This document shows positions 18,102 to 25,717 of a DNA stretch of 64,000 bases, piece by piece. This DNA is from Alistipes sp. (GTDB lineage: Bacteria > Bacteroidota > Bacteroidia > Bacteroidales > Rikenellaceae), in the NCBI GenBank assembly GCA_020026375.1, contig JAHHQN010000001.1, positions 124,001-188,000 of the forward strand, in the 5' to 3' direction. Position 1 is the stretch's first letter. Each line of letters starts with the position of its first letter. The notes under the pieces were generated by a model. The model worked only from the letters and a program-made list of their open reading frames with translations, ran no database searches and was not told the DNA's origin. The position numbers were made by a program, and so were the translations under genes.

Positions 18102-18439
18102 CCCCCCACCCAATGCCAAGGGGCGGGGGCGATACGTCCGTACGGCGGCACCCGTGGCGGCCGACCGCACCGCAAAACACCCTCCTGCCCCCTCCAAATG
18201 CCACAGCCACAGGTCGCTCACAGTGGCGGACAGCCGCCGCTGATTCTTCTCAAATGGATATATCCACATCAAATCACCTGATTTTTGGGTGATTTTTCTT
18301 TTTTATAGAAAATATTTCGTATATTTATACTCACCAAAACCTAAAAAACGAAAAACCCGAACCGCGACCGCCAAAATCAAAGGTGAGGGAATTTCGGAAA
18401 GTAAAATAATTTAAAAACAACCTTAAAACTATACGGGAT
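18102..18439. other. Intergenic region upstream of the EF-G2 gene
   Basis: A 338-bp gap. It is C-rich to 18240, then AT-rich. An inverted repeat AAATCACC (18271-18278) / GGTGATTT (18288-18295) is followed by a T-rich stretch; it may end the small upstream gene or be an operator. A TATATTTA sequence (one mismatch to TAnnTTTG) lies near 18320 and could serve EF-G2. No gene is visible. Confidence 0.45.
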
Positions 18440-20599
18440 ATGAAAAACTATGTAGCAAGAGAGATCAAAAACATTGTTCTCATTGGAGCTCCCGGCACGG
18501 GGAAAACTACCCTTGCCGAAGCAATGGCTTATGAGGGTAAGGTCATTGACCGCAGGGGTAGTATCGAAGCGAACAACACGCTTTCGGACAATACCGATAT
18601 CGAACACGAATACAAACGCTCGATATTCTCCACCATTCTCTTCACCGAATTCATGGATCGCAAGCTCAATATCATCGACTGCCCGGGCTCGGACGACTTC
18701 TGCGGAAGCCTCTTCTCGGCATTCAAGGTCGGCGATGTGGGCTTGTTTGTTTTCAATGCCCAGAACGGCGGCTGGGAGGTAGGCAGCGAAATACAGGCGC
18801 GCTACGCCCGTCTGCTCAAGAAACCCGTCATCGGTGTCATCAACCAGCTCGACGCCGACAAGGCTTCGTTCGAGGCGGCCTACGATGCCATCTGTGCCTC
18901 TTCACGCGTGAAACCCGTCTTAGTACAATATCCCGTAAATCAGGGAGCAGGATTCAACGCCTTCATCGACGTGCTGCTGATGAAGATGTACCGCTTCAAA
19001 GATAACGACGGACACCGCGAGGAACTCGAAATCCCCGAGGAGGAGATGGAGAAGGCCCAGCGTCTGCACAAGGAGCTGGTGGAGATTGCCGCCGAACACG
19101 ACGAGGAGCTCATGGAACTCTACTTCGAGAAGGGCAACCTCACACAGGACGATATCCGTCAGGGTCTGAAAATCGGTGTGGCACGCCGCGAGGTGATGCC
19201 CATGTTCTGCGCATCGGGCAAGAACGACATCGGCACCAAGCGACTCATGGAGTTCATCATCAACGTGGCTCCCGGTCCGCTGAAGGCCCCCTCGTTCCTC
19301 TCGACCGAAGGTGAGGAGCTGCCGGCCGACATCGACGCTCCGGCACTGGCCTTCATCTTCAAGACCCAGCTCGAACAGCACATCGGCGAAATCACCTACT
19401 TCCGTGTTATCCGCGGCAAACTGACCGAAGGCATGGAGCTGGTCAACTCGCGCACGGGCAACAAGGAGAAAATCTCGCAGCTCTTCGCCGTGGCCGGCAA
19501 GAACCGCATCAAGGTGACCGAACTCTCGGCCGGCGACATCGGCTGCACCGTGAAGCTGAAGGGCGCACGCACCAACGACTCGCTGGCGGCCGCCGCGGCC
19601 GTGGTGGCTGTCGACCCCATCGTCTTCCCCGAACCGCGCTACCGTGCCGCCATCAAGTGCAAGGACCAGGCCGATGAGGAGAAGCTGGGCAAGCTGCTCA
19701 ACGACGTGAAGTTCGAAGACCCCACCATTCTGGTCGACTACTCCAAGGAGCTGAAGCAGACCATCATTCAGGGTCAGGGCGAACACCACCTCAACATTCT
19801 GCGCAACAAGATTCAGACGGAGAACAAACTCCAGTTCGAATACATGGCCCCCAAGATTCCCTACCGCGAGACCATCACCAAGGTGGCACAGGCCGACTAC
19901 CGCCACAAGAAGCAGTCGGGCGGTGCGGGTCAGTTCGGCGAGGTACACATGATTATCGAACCCTACTACGAAGGCATGCCCGAACCCAAAACCTACAAGG
20001 TTCCCGGCAAGGGCGAGCTGACGGTCAACATCAAGAACAAGGAGGAGTACAATCTGGCATGGGGCGGCAAGCTGCAGTTCTACTCGGCCATTGTCGGCGG
20101 TGCCATCGACGCACGCTTCATGCCGGCCATTCTCAAGGGTATCATGGAGAAGATGGACGAGGGTCCGCTCACCGGTTCGTATGCACGCGATATCCGTGTG
20201 ATTATCTACGACGGCAAGATGCACCCGGTTGACTCCAACGAAATCTCGTTCAAACTGGCGGCACGCAACGCCTTCAAGGAGGCCTTCCGTAATGCCGGCC
20301 CCAAGATTATGGAGCCGATCTACAATGTGGAGGTACTCGTGCCGAGCGCCTACATGGGTGCCGTGATGAGCGACCTGCAGAACCGCCGCGCCATGATTCT
20401 GGGCATGGAGTCCGACAAGGGCTTCGACCGCCTGAACGCCACGGTGCCTCTGGCCGAGTTGTACCGCTACTCGACCACCCTCTCGTCGCTGACTTCGGGT
20501 TCGGCCACCTACTCCATGAAGTTCTCTTCCTACGAGCAGGTTCCGGCCGATGTTCAGGCCAAGCTCCTGAAGGCTTACACCGACACCGACGAAGAGTAA
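18440..20599 (+). CDS. fusA2: EF-G2, elongation factor G paralogue with degenerate GTPase motifs
   Basis: The 719-aa product has the full five-domain EF-G layout, but its G domain departs from active EF-G. G1 is GAPGTGKT at 16-23. The switch I motif RGIT is replaced by RSIF at 60-63. G3 reads DCPGS at 80-84, where EF-G has DTPGH; the catalytic His is Ser84. G4 is NQLD at 135-138 in place of NKxD. Domains II-V look complete (KSGGAGQFGEVH in domain IV, PSAYMGAVMSDLQNRR in domain V). This fits Bacteroides EF-G2, a translocation factor reported to lack GTPase activity and to be induced on carbon starvation. The canonical fusA must lie elsewhere. It is monocistronic. Confidence 0.92.
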   Translation: MKNYVAREIKNIVLIGAPGTGKTTLAEAMAYEGKVIDRRGSIEANNTLSDNTDIEHEYKRSIFSTILFTEFMDRKLNIIDCPGSDDFCGSLFSAFKVGDVGLFVFNAQNGGWEVGSEIQARYARLLKKPVIGVINQLDADKASFEAAYDAICASSRVKPVLVQYPVNQGAGFNAFIDVLLMKMYRFKDNDGHREELEIPEEEMEKAQRLHKELVEIAAEHDEELMELYFEKGNLTQDDIRQGLKIGVARREVMPMFCASGKNDIGTKRLMEFIINVAPGPLKAPSFLSTEGEELPADIDAPALAFIFKTQLEQHIGEITYFRVIRGKLTEGMELVNSRTGNKEKISQLFAVAGKNRIKVTELSAGDIGCTVKLKGARTNDSLAAAAAVVAVDPIVFPEPRYRAAIKCKDQADEEKLGKLLNDVKFEDPTILVDYSKELKQTIIQGQGEHHLNILRNKIQTENKLQFEYMAPKIPYRETITKVAQADYRHKKQSGGAGQFGEVHMIIEPYYEGMPEPKTYKVPGKGELTVNIKNKEEYNLAWGGKLQFYSAIVGGAIDARFMPAILKGIMEKMDEGPLTGSYARDIRVIIYDGKMHPVDSNEISFKLAARNAFKEAFRNAGPKIMEPIYNVEVLVPSAYMGAVMSDLQNRRAMILGMESDKGFDRLNATVPLAELYRYSTTLSSLTSGSATYSMKFSSYEQVPADVQAKLLKAYTDTDEE

Positions 20600-20637
20600 C
20601 ATGGAAAAGTTGGGATAGTTTTATAGATATTTGGACG

Positions 20638-20670
20638 GGACGGCCGATTGTTCGGCCGTCCTTTTTTTTT
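20638..20670 (+). terminator. Terminator of EF-G2
   Basis: A perfect 10-bp stem GGACGGCCGA/TCGGCCGTCC with loop TTGT, then nine T. Confidence 0.9.
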
Positions 20671-20979
20671 GCACTCCGCCCTCCTTTCACCGCCCGCGGC
20701 CGGGTTCGGCACGGCATTTGCCGCCTCGGAAGATGAAACCACAAATACAACAAGCCTTATGAAAACTTCGAAATCCTCCCGACCCCTGTGTCACCGCGGC
20801 CGCTGCCGCACCCATCGTCCCGCCGCCGACACCTCACGCACCGCCTCGCTGCTCACCGCCGCCGACCTGCCCGTCCGCCCCGCCGCACAACCCGGCACCA
20901 CCCCCACTTCACGACAGTCGCGCGATGCCGCCACGCAGGAGGTCGTCGCCACCAATCCCTCGCCGGAAAGCATGGACAG

Positions 20980-21043
20980 CCGGTAACAAGTTTGTAACAA
21001 AAGGGAAGTTCTGCAAGCGCAAACTTATGAAAAGGTTACCGGT
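20980..21043. promoter_or_regulatory. Composite inverted repeat and Pho-box-like direct repeats
   Basis: CCGGTAAC-AAGTTTG (20980-20994) pairs with CAAACTT (21021-21027) and GTTACCGG (21036-21043). Within the left arm, GTAACAA occurs at 20983-20989 and again at 20994-21000, a spacing of 11 bp, as in PhoB/PhoP boxes. It lies about 100 bp upstream of the PiT transporter -7 box. Confidence 0.4.
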
Positions 21044-21098
21044 CTCTTAATAAATCGTTAACTTCGTACAAAGGCTTCCGAATTGGCAAAAAAAGGGC

Positions 21099-21106
21099 TA
21101 AATTTG
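21099..21106 (+). promoter_or_regulatory. TAAATTTG -7 box of the PiT transporter
   Basis: A TAnnTTTG match 29 nt before the ATG at 21136. Confidence 0.6.
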
Positions 21107-21135
21107 TTCAAGAAATCAAAGAATTCAAACTCAAA

Positions 21136-23364
21136 ATGAGCGAAATCTACACCGTCATCATCGGTATTCTTGGCATTCTTGCCATCTCGGGACTCTTCGT
21201 CGGAGTCACCAACGATGCAGTGAACTTCCTGAACTCTGCCATCGGTTCCAAAGCGGCACCTCTCAAAACGATTCTTGCCGTAGCATCAGTAGGTATTATA
21301 ATAGGTGTCGTGACCTCAAGCGGCATGATGGAGGTAGCCCGAAGCGGTATGTTCAATCCGGGGCTGTTCTCCTTCCATGAGGTGATGATGCTCTATTTGG
21401 GCGTAATGTTCGCCAATGTCATTCTCCTCGACCTCTACAACTCGTGGGGACTCCCGACATCGACTACCGTATCACTGATTTTCTGTCTGTTGGGTTCGGC
21501 CCTGGCCATCTCGGTGCAGAAAATCAGCGCAAGCCCCACCCTCGGCATCGAGCATCTGGGCGAGCTGATCAACACCTCGCGCGCTCTGGGTATCGTGTCG
21601 GCCATTCTGCTCTCGGTCATCATCGCCTTCACTTTCGGTACCGTGACCATGTACATCTCGCGTATCCTCTTCTCGTTCCGCTATTTGGGCATCTTCCGCA
21701 AGTTCGGTGCGCTGTGGTGCGGTATCTCGTTCACCGCCATCATCTACTTCGCCATCTTCAAGGGTCTGAAGTCGGTGGCTGCCCACAACGAGGTGATTCA
21801 CACCATCGAGAACAACCTGTTGCTCTCGCTCCTGATCTGTCTGATCGTTGCGTCGCTGATTCTGTTCTTCCTCCAGCGATTCAAAATCAATATCCTCCGT
21901 ATCACCATTCTCTCGGGTACCATGGCACTGGCTCTGGCCTTTGCAGGTAACGACCTGGTGAACTTCATCGGTGTTCCCGTGGCGGCACTCGATGCTTTCA
22001 ACATCGCCCGTCACACCGGCGACCCCTCGATGACGATGGACGCTCTGGCCAACGATGTTCCGGCCAACTTCCTCTTCCTCATCGGTGCGGGTGTGGTCAT
22101 GATCATCACACTGTGGACCTCGAAGAAGGCCATGCACGTGACCGAGACCGAAATCAGCCTCGCAGCGCAGGGTGACGAGGGTGAGGAGCGTTACGGCTCG
22201 TCGATGCTCTCGAGAACCATCGTCCGCGCGGCCATCAACATGAACACCGCCATCGAGCGTATCGTTCCCAAGCGTATCCGCGAGGGTATCGCCCGCCGCT
22301 TCGAGTTCGTCGACGTGGAGCAGACCGGCGCACCCTACGACATGATTCGCGCAACGGTGAACCTCACCACCTCGGCACTGCTCATCTCGGTGGCCACCTC
22401 GCTCAAACTGCCCCTCTCGACCACCTACGTCTGCTTCATGGTAGCCATGGGTTCGTCGCTGGCCGACAAGGCATGGGGTCGTGAGAGTGCCGTCTACCGC
22501 ATCTCGGGTGTCATCACCGTAGTGGCCGGCTGGTTCATCACCGCATTGGGCGGCTTCATCATCGCCTTCCTGGTGGGTCTTCTGCTGATTTACGGCGGCA
22601 TGTGGGCATTCGGTATCATCTCGGTACTCTGCATCTACATGCTTATCCACAGCAACTTCCTCAAGAAGCACAAGACATCGGCCGACACCGCAAAGGCCGA
22701 GGCACAGAGCAGCGACGAGATTATCGTCTCGCTCAAGGAGGAGGTATGCTCCACCATGCTGTCGGCCACCAAGATTTACGACCGCACACTGATTGCCGTC
22801 TTCAAGGAGAACCGCAAAGTCCTCCGCGAGATGGTCAAGGACGCCAACGACCTGTTCTACCGCTCACGCGAACGCAAATACTCGCTGCTGCACACCCTCA
22901 AGAAGCTGCAGGCTTCGGACGTCAACACGGCACACTACTATGTGCAGGTGGTCGACTACCTCAATGAGATGACCAAGGCACTGCTCCACATCACCCGTCC
23001 GGCATTCGACCACATCGACAACAACCACGAGGGTCTGAGCGTCGAGCAGACACGCGACCTGATGGCCATCAACGACGAGGTGGAGTCCATCTACCGGCAG
23101 ATTTACTTCATGCTCCGCAACGACAACTTCAGCGATCTGGAGATGGTACTCTCGCGCCGCGACAACCTCTTCATGTCGATTTCGGAGGCCATGAAGCAGG
23201 AGTTGAACCGCATCAACACCTCGCAGAGCGGCACCAAGGCTTCGATGCTCTACATCACCATTCTCAACGAGACCAAGAACATGGTGCTGCAGTCGCGAAA
23301 CCTGCTCAAGTCACAGCAGTATTACCTCAACAACAAAAGCGAATATTCAGTTCACATCAAATAA
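21136..23364 (+). CDS. PiT-family inorganic phosphate permease with C-terminal PhoU-like region
   Basis: The 742-aa inner-membrane protein belongs to the PiT family, which imports phosphate (often as metal-phosphate) with cations. Both inverted repeats carry the family signature: GVTNDAVNFLNSAIGSKAA at about 23-41 and AFAGNDLVNFIGVPVAALDAF near 272-292. About ten to twelve transmembrane helices fill residues 1-515. A charged soluble tail of some 200 residues (from about 545, KEEVCSTMLSATKIYDRTLIAVFKENR) is helical and recalls PhoU/DUF47-type regulators; such fusions are common in Bacteroidota. The DUF4924 gene starts 4 nt after the stop, so the two form an operon. Direct repeats upstream may place it under phosphate control. 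Confidence 0.93.
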   Translation: MSEIYTVIIGILGILAISGLFVGVTNDAVNFLNSAIGSKAAPLKTILAVASVGIIIGVVTSSGMMEVARSGMFNPGLFSFHEVMMLYLGVMFANVILLDLYNSWGLPTSTTVSLIFCLLGSALAISVQKISASPTLGIEHLGELINTSRALGIVSAILLSVIIAFTFGTVTMYISRILFSFRYLGIFRKFGALWCGISFTAIIYFAIFKGLKSVAAHNEVIHTIENNLLLSLLICLIVASLILFFLQRFKINILRITILSGTMALALAFAGNDLVNFIGVPVAALDAFNIARHTGDPSMTMDALANDVPANFLFLIGAGVVMIITLWTSKKAMHVTETEISLAAQGDEGEERYGSSMLSRTIVRAAINMNTAIERIVPKRIREGIARRFEFVDVEQTGAPYDMIRATVNLTTSALLISVATSLKLPLSTTYVCFMVAMGSSLADKAWGRESAVYRISGVITVVAGWFITALGGFIIAFLVGLLLIYGGMWAFGIISVLCIYMLIHSNFLKKHKTSADTAKAEAQSSDEIIVSLKEEVCSTMLSATKIYDRTLIAVFKENRKVLREMVKDANDLFYRSRERKYSLLHTLKKLQASDVNTAHYYVQVVDYLNEMTKALLHITRPAFDHIDNNHEGLSVEQTRDLMAINDEVESIYRQIYFMLRNDNFSDLEMVLSRRDNLFMSISEAMKQELNRINTSQSGTKASMLYITILNETKNMVLQSRNLLKSQQYYLNNKSEYSVHIK

Positions 23365-23368
23365 ATAA

Positions 23369-23935
23369 ATGGATATAGCAAAAGCAAAGCGACGTGAAAA
23401 CATCGCCGAATACATCCTCTATCTATGGCAGATAGAGGATTTGCTTCGTGCACTGCAGTTCAGTCCCGAAGCTGTCTACTCCCAACTCATCGCCCCACGA
23501 AAAGATATTGAAGAGGCACAGAAACCCGTCTTCCTGATGTGGTATATGGACATCGCCAACCTCCTGCGCGAGGAAGGCAAGGAGGAGAAGGGTCATCTGG
23601 AGCATACCCTCCACCTGATTCAGGACCTCCACGACCTCCACCTCCAGCTGATGAACCTGCCCGTGGGCGAACACTACCGCAAGACCGTGGCACAGCTCGA
23701 ACCCGAGTTGCCGCGTCTGCGCTCGGTGTTGGGCAACCCCGGCATGAGCGACACGGAGCTGTGTTTCCGCGCCCTCTACGCCACCATGCTCTACCGCATC
23801 AAGGGTCAGGGCGAAAACCACGCCGTCGGCGACACCATCGCCCTCATCTCGCCGGTCATCGGCGAGCTGGCGGCCCTCCACGGCAAGGTCGAACGCGGCG
23901 AAATCGACCTGTTCAAAAAAGCCGACGACGAGTAA
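23369..23935 (+). CDS. DUF4924 family protein
   Basis: The 188-aa, largely helical, soluble product begins MDIAKAKRRENIAEYILYLWQIEDLLRAL and contains YSQLIAP and NHAVGDTIALISPVIGELA, which match DUF4924. This family is restricted to Bacteroidota and has no known activity. No signal peptide or membrane segment is visible. The 4-nt spacing to the PiT gene implies translational coupling, so a role linked to phosphate transport is possible (inference from context only). A strong terminator follows at 23959. Confidence 0.75.
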   Translation: MDIAKAKRRENIAEYILYLWQIEDLLRALQFSPEAVYSQLIAPRKDIEEAQKPVFLMWYMDIANLLREEGKEEKGHLEHTLHLIQDLHDLHLQLMNLPVGEHYRKTVAQLEPELPRLRSVLGNPGMSDTELCFRALYATMLYRIKGQGENHAVGDTIALISPVIGELAALHGKVERGEIDLFKKADDE

Positions 23936-23958
23936 CCCTCGCCGACAATTACACCTGC

Positions 23959-23993
23959 GACAGCCGCCCCGGAAAAGGGGCGGCTGTCTTTTG
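23959..23993 (+). terminator. Terminator of the PiT-DUF4924 operon
   Basis: A perfect 12-bp stem GACAGCCGCCCC/GGGGCGGCTGTC with loop GGAAAA, then TTTTG. Confidence 0.9.
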
Positions 23994-24050
23994 TTTCTCT
24001 TTTTTCGCCCGAAAATCGGAGTTGAGATAACAACCGAAGCGAAAAAGCAT

Positions 24051-24058
24051 TACATTTG
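24051..24058 (+). promoter_or_regulatory. TACATTTG -7 box of the YitT gene
   Basis: A TAnnTTTG match 25 nt before the ATG at 24084. Confidence 0.6.
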
Positions 24059-24083
24059 CACCCGTTTTTAAAAAAGTATAATA

Positions 24084-25004
24084 ATGACAACACGATTGGT
24101 CAGTTCATCAAAACAGGCCGTGCGCGAGTTGAAGGATTACCTCCTCATTGCCATCGGCATGGTTCTTTACGGTATCGGCTGGACAGTATTCCTGCTGCCC
24201 AACGAGATTACGGTCGGCGGACTTCCGGGCATCGCCTCCATCGTCTACTGGGGTACAGGCATTCCCGTGCAGTATGTCTACACCTCGGTGAACACCATTC
24301 TGCTGATACTGTCAGTCAAAATTCTGGGCTGGAAATTCAGCGTAAAAACCATCTTTGCGGTCTTCACCCTCAGCTTCTTCCTGGTCTTCATACAGCAGCT
24401 TCTCGACGGAGTGACCATCATCAAGAACGAGCCCTTCATGTCGTGTATCCTGGGTGCCACGCTCTGCGGCGGCGGTATCGGCATCGCCTTCTCGGTCAAC
24501 GGCAGCTCGGGCGGTACCGACATCGTGGCGGCCATCATCAACAAATACAGGGACATCTCGCTGGGACGCATCATCATGTTCATCAACATGACCATCGTCA
24601 CCTGCAGCTACTTCGTGCTGAAGGACTGGGGACAGGTGGTCTACGGCTATGTGACACTCTATGTGTGCAGCTTTGTCATCGACCAGATTGTCAACAGCTC
24701 GCGCCAGTCGGTGCAGTTCTTCATCATCTCGAAGAAGTATGAGGAAATCGGCCGCGAAATCAATGCCCTCCACCGCGGTGTCACCATCATCGACGCCACG
24801 GGTCTCTACACGGGCAACGAGCAGAAAATCATGTTCGTGTTGGCCAAGAGCCGCCAATCAAACACCATCTTCCGCATCATCAACGACATCGACCCCAACG
24901 CCTTTGTATCGCAGAGTGCCGTCATCGGTGTCTTCGGCGAGGGCTTCGACCATCTGAAGGTAGGCAAGAGCAAGGCCCTGAAAGAGAGCAAAACCACAAA
25001 ATAG
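24084..25004 (+). CDS. YitT family membrane protein (DUF161 + DUF2179)
   Basis: The 306-aa product has five to six transmembrane helices over residues about 18-205 (YitT_membrane; FLLPNEITVGGLPGIASIVYWGTG, NGSSGGTDIVAAIINKY are typical) and a cytoplasmic C-terminal DUF2179 domain of the ACT-like fold from about 210 (RGVTIIDATGLYTGNEQKIMFVLAKSRQ, IIDDIDPNAFVSQS-type pattern). The family is very widespread, but its transported substrate or function is unknown. The gene has its own promoter and terminator. The RNA-level signals show nothing unusual. Confidence 0.88.
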   Translation: MTTRLVSSSKQAVRELKDYLLIAIGMVLYGIGWTVFLLPNEITVGGLPGIASIVYWGTGIPVQYVYTSVNTILLILSVKILGWKFSVKTIFAVFTLSFFLVFIQQLLDGVTIIKNEPFMSCILGATLCGGGIGIAFSVNGSSGGTDIVAAIINKYRDISLGRIIMFINMTIVTCSYFVLKDWGQVVYGYVTLYVCSFVIDQIVNSSRQSVQFFIISKKYEEIGREINALHRGVTIIDATGLYTGNEQKIMFVLAKSRQSNTIFRIINDIDPNAFVSQSAVIGVFGEGFDHLKVGKSKALKESKTTK

Positions 25005-25023
25005 AAAACTAAATACTGAGGAA

Positions 25024-25061
25024 GCGGGTGGGCTGCATGAGGCAGTCCGCCCGTTTTTTTT
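25024..25061 (+). terminator. Terminator of the YitT gene
   Basis: A 12-bp stem with two wobble pairs (CGGGTGGGCTGC/GCAGTCCGCCCG) and eight T. Confidence 0.85.
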
Positions 25062-25160
25062 GCATTTACAGCCTCTCTGGCGGCCGTTTTCCCTGCTACG
25101 GGACTTCCACCCCGACCCGACGACAAACGCCACAGAAGGCCCGATACGGGCGCACACGAA

Positions 25161-25190
25161 AAAGCCGGAGTTCTGACGAACTCCGGCTTT
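25161..25190. terminator. Symmetric hairpin between convergent genes
   Basis: AAAGCCGGAGTTC pairs perfectly with GAACTCCGGCTTT around loop TGAC, with A-rich and T-rich ends; a likely bidirectional terminator. Confidence 0.6.
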
Positions 25191-25260
25191 CACACACATC
25201 GGGGATTGTCGGGTGGACCATTACCTCACCCTCCCCATAAATAAGCCCTCCGCAGAGGGA

Positions 25261-25305
25261 GAATGAAAAAAGGCCGTCAAGACGATTGACGACCTTATTT
25301 CATTC
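25261..25305 (-). terminator. Terminator of rpmH
   Basis: GAATGAAAAAAGGCCGTCAA and its near-perfect complement downstream form a long stem with one internal mismatch; read on the minus strand it ends in T-rich sequence 25 nt after the rpmH stop. Confidence 0.75.
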
Positions 25306-25327
25306 GTGGATGATGAAGTACTCTAAA

Positions 25328-25489
25328 TTAAGCGTACTTGAAAGTTGACTCATCCGAAACTGTAAGTTTCTTACGACCCTTTGCACGGCGTGCAGCCAGC
25401 ACCTTGCGACCATTAACAGTAGCCATACGAGCACGGAAACCATGCTTGTTGATTCTCTTGCGACGCGAGGGCTGATAAGTTCTCTTCAT
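25328..25489 (-). CDS. rpmH: Ribosomal protein bL34
   Basis: This gene of 53 codons encodes bL34, a basic protein of the large ribosomal subunit. The reverse strand reads MKRTYQPSRRKRINKHGF, then RARMATVNGRKVLAARRAKG and RKKLTVSDE, a near-textbook bL34. Another in-frame ATG lies six bases upstream (25495, adding Met-Ala); I prefer the start at 25489 because MKRT is the family N-terminus. In most bacteria rpmH neighbours rnpA and yidD. Here those two genes lie 23 kb away in another operon, so the classical rpmH-rnpA pair is split. Confidence 0.95.
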   Translation of the reverse strand: MKRTYQPSRRKRINKHGFRARMATVNGRKVLAARRAKGRKKLTVSDESTFKYA

Positions 25490-25537
25490 TGCCATAGCTA
25501 TCTAATTTTTTGTTGTTTCGTACATTTTTACGGATTG

Positions 25538-25545
25538 CAAAAGTA
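25538..25545 (-). promoter_or_regulatory. TACTTTTG -7 box of rpmH
   Basis: On the minus strand TAnnTTTG lies about 48 nt before the bL34 start codon. Confidence 0.55.
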
Positions 25546-25618
25546 CAACAAAAAAGTTATCCAAAAAAATTTTTCGCTAAAATATTTCAAATTAACAGGT
25601 AAAAAGCACGATTATTTT

Positions 25619-25626
25619 TATCTTTG
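25619..25626 (+). promoter_or_regulatory. TATCTTTG -7 box of murA
   Basis: A TAnnTTTG match 91 nt before the murA ATG; it predicts an untranslated leader of about 85 nt. Confidence 0.6.
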
Positions 25627-25717
25627 TAGAGAAAGAGAGGGTTTTCGGGGGCCGAACAGCACTGTTTTTGCGTCTCCACCCCTCCAGAAAAACATACCAC
25701 CCCAAAATCTTACAACT

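Larger units (their letters stand above)
20600..21135. other. Intergenic region between EF-G2 and the phosphate transporter
   Basis: A 536-bp gap. It holds the EF-G2 terminator (20638), a C-rich G-poor stretch to about 20970, a composite inverted repeat with 11-bp-spaced direct repeats (20980-21043), and the TAAATTTG box of the transporter (21099). An open frame starting with ATG at 20760 (75 codons, Arg/Pro/Thr-rich) looks like chance. Confidence 0.5.
25005..25327. other. Terminator-rich gap between yitT and rpmH
   Basis: A 323-bp convergent gap with three hairpins (25024, 25161, 25261) and no gene. The section between the first two is C-rich on the + strand. Confidence 0.55.

Noticed and set aside
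20760..20987. 75-codon open frame upstream of the PiT gene
   Set aside because: Arg/Thr/Pro/Ala-rich in C-rich DNA, with no recognisable fold or ribosome site; likely chance.
25442..25717. 92-codon extension upstream of murA
   Set aside because: It overlaps rpmH on the other strand and its promoter, and MurA proteins begin where the ATG at 25718 lies.
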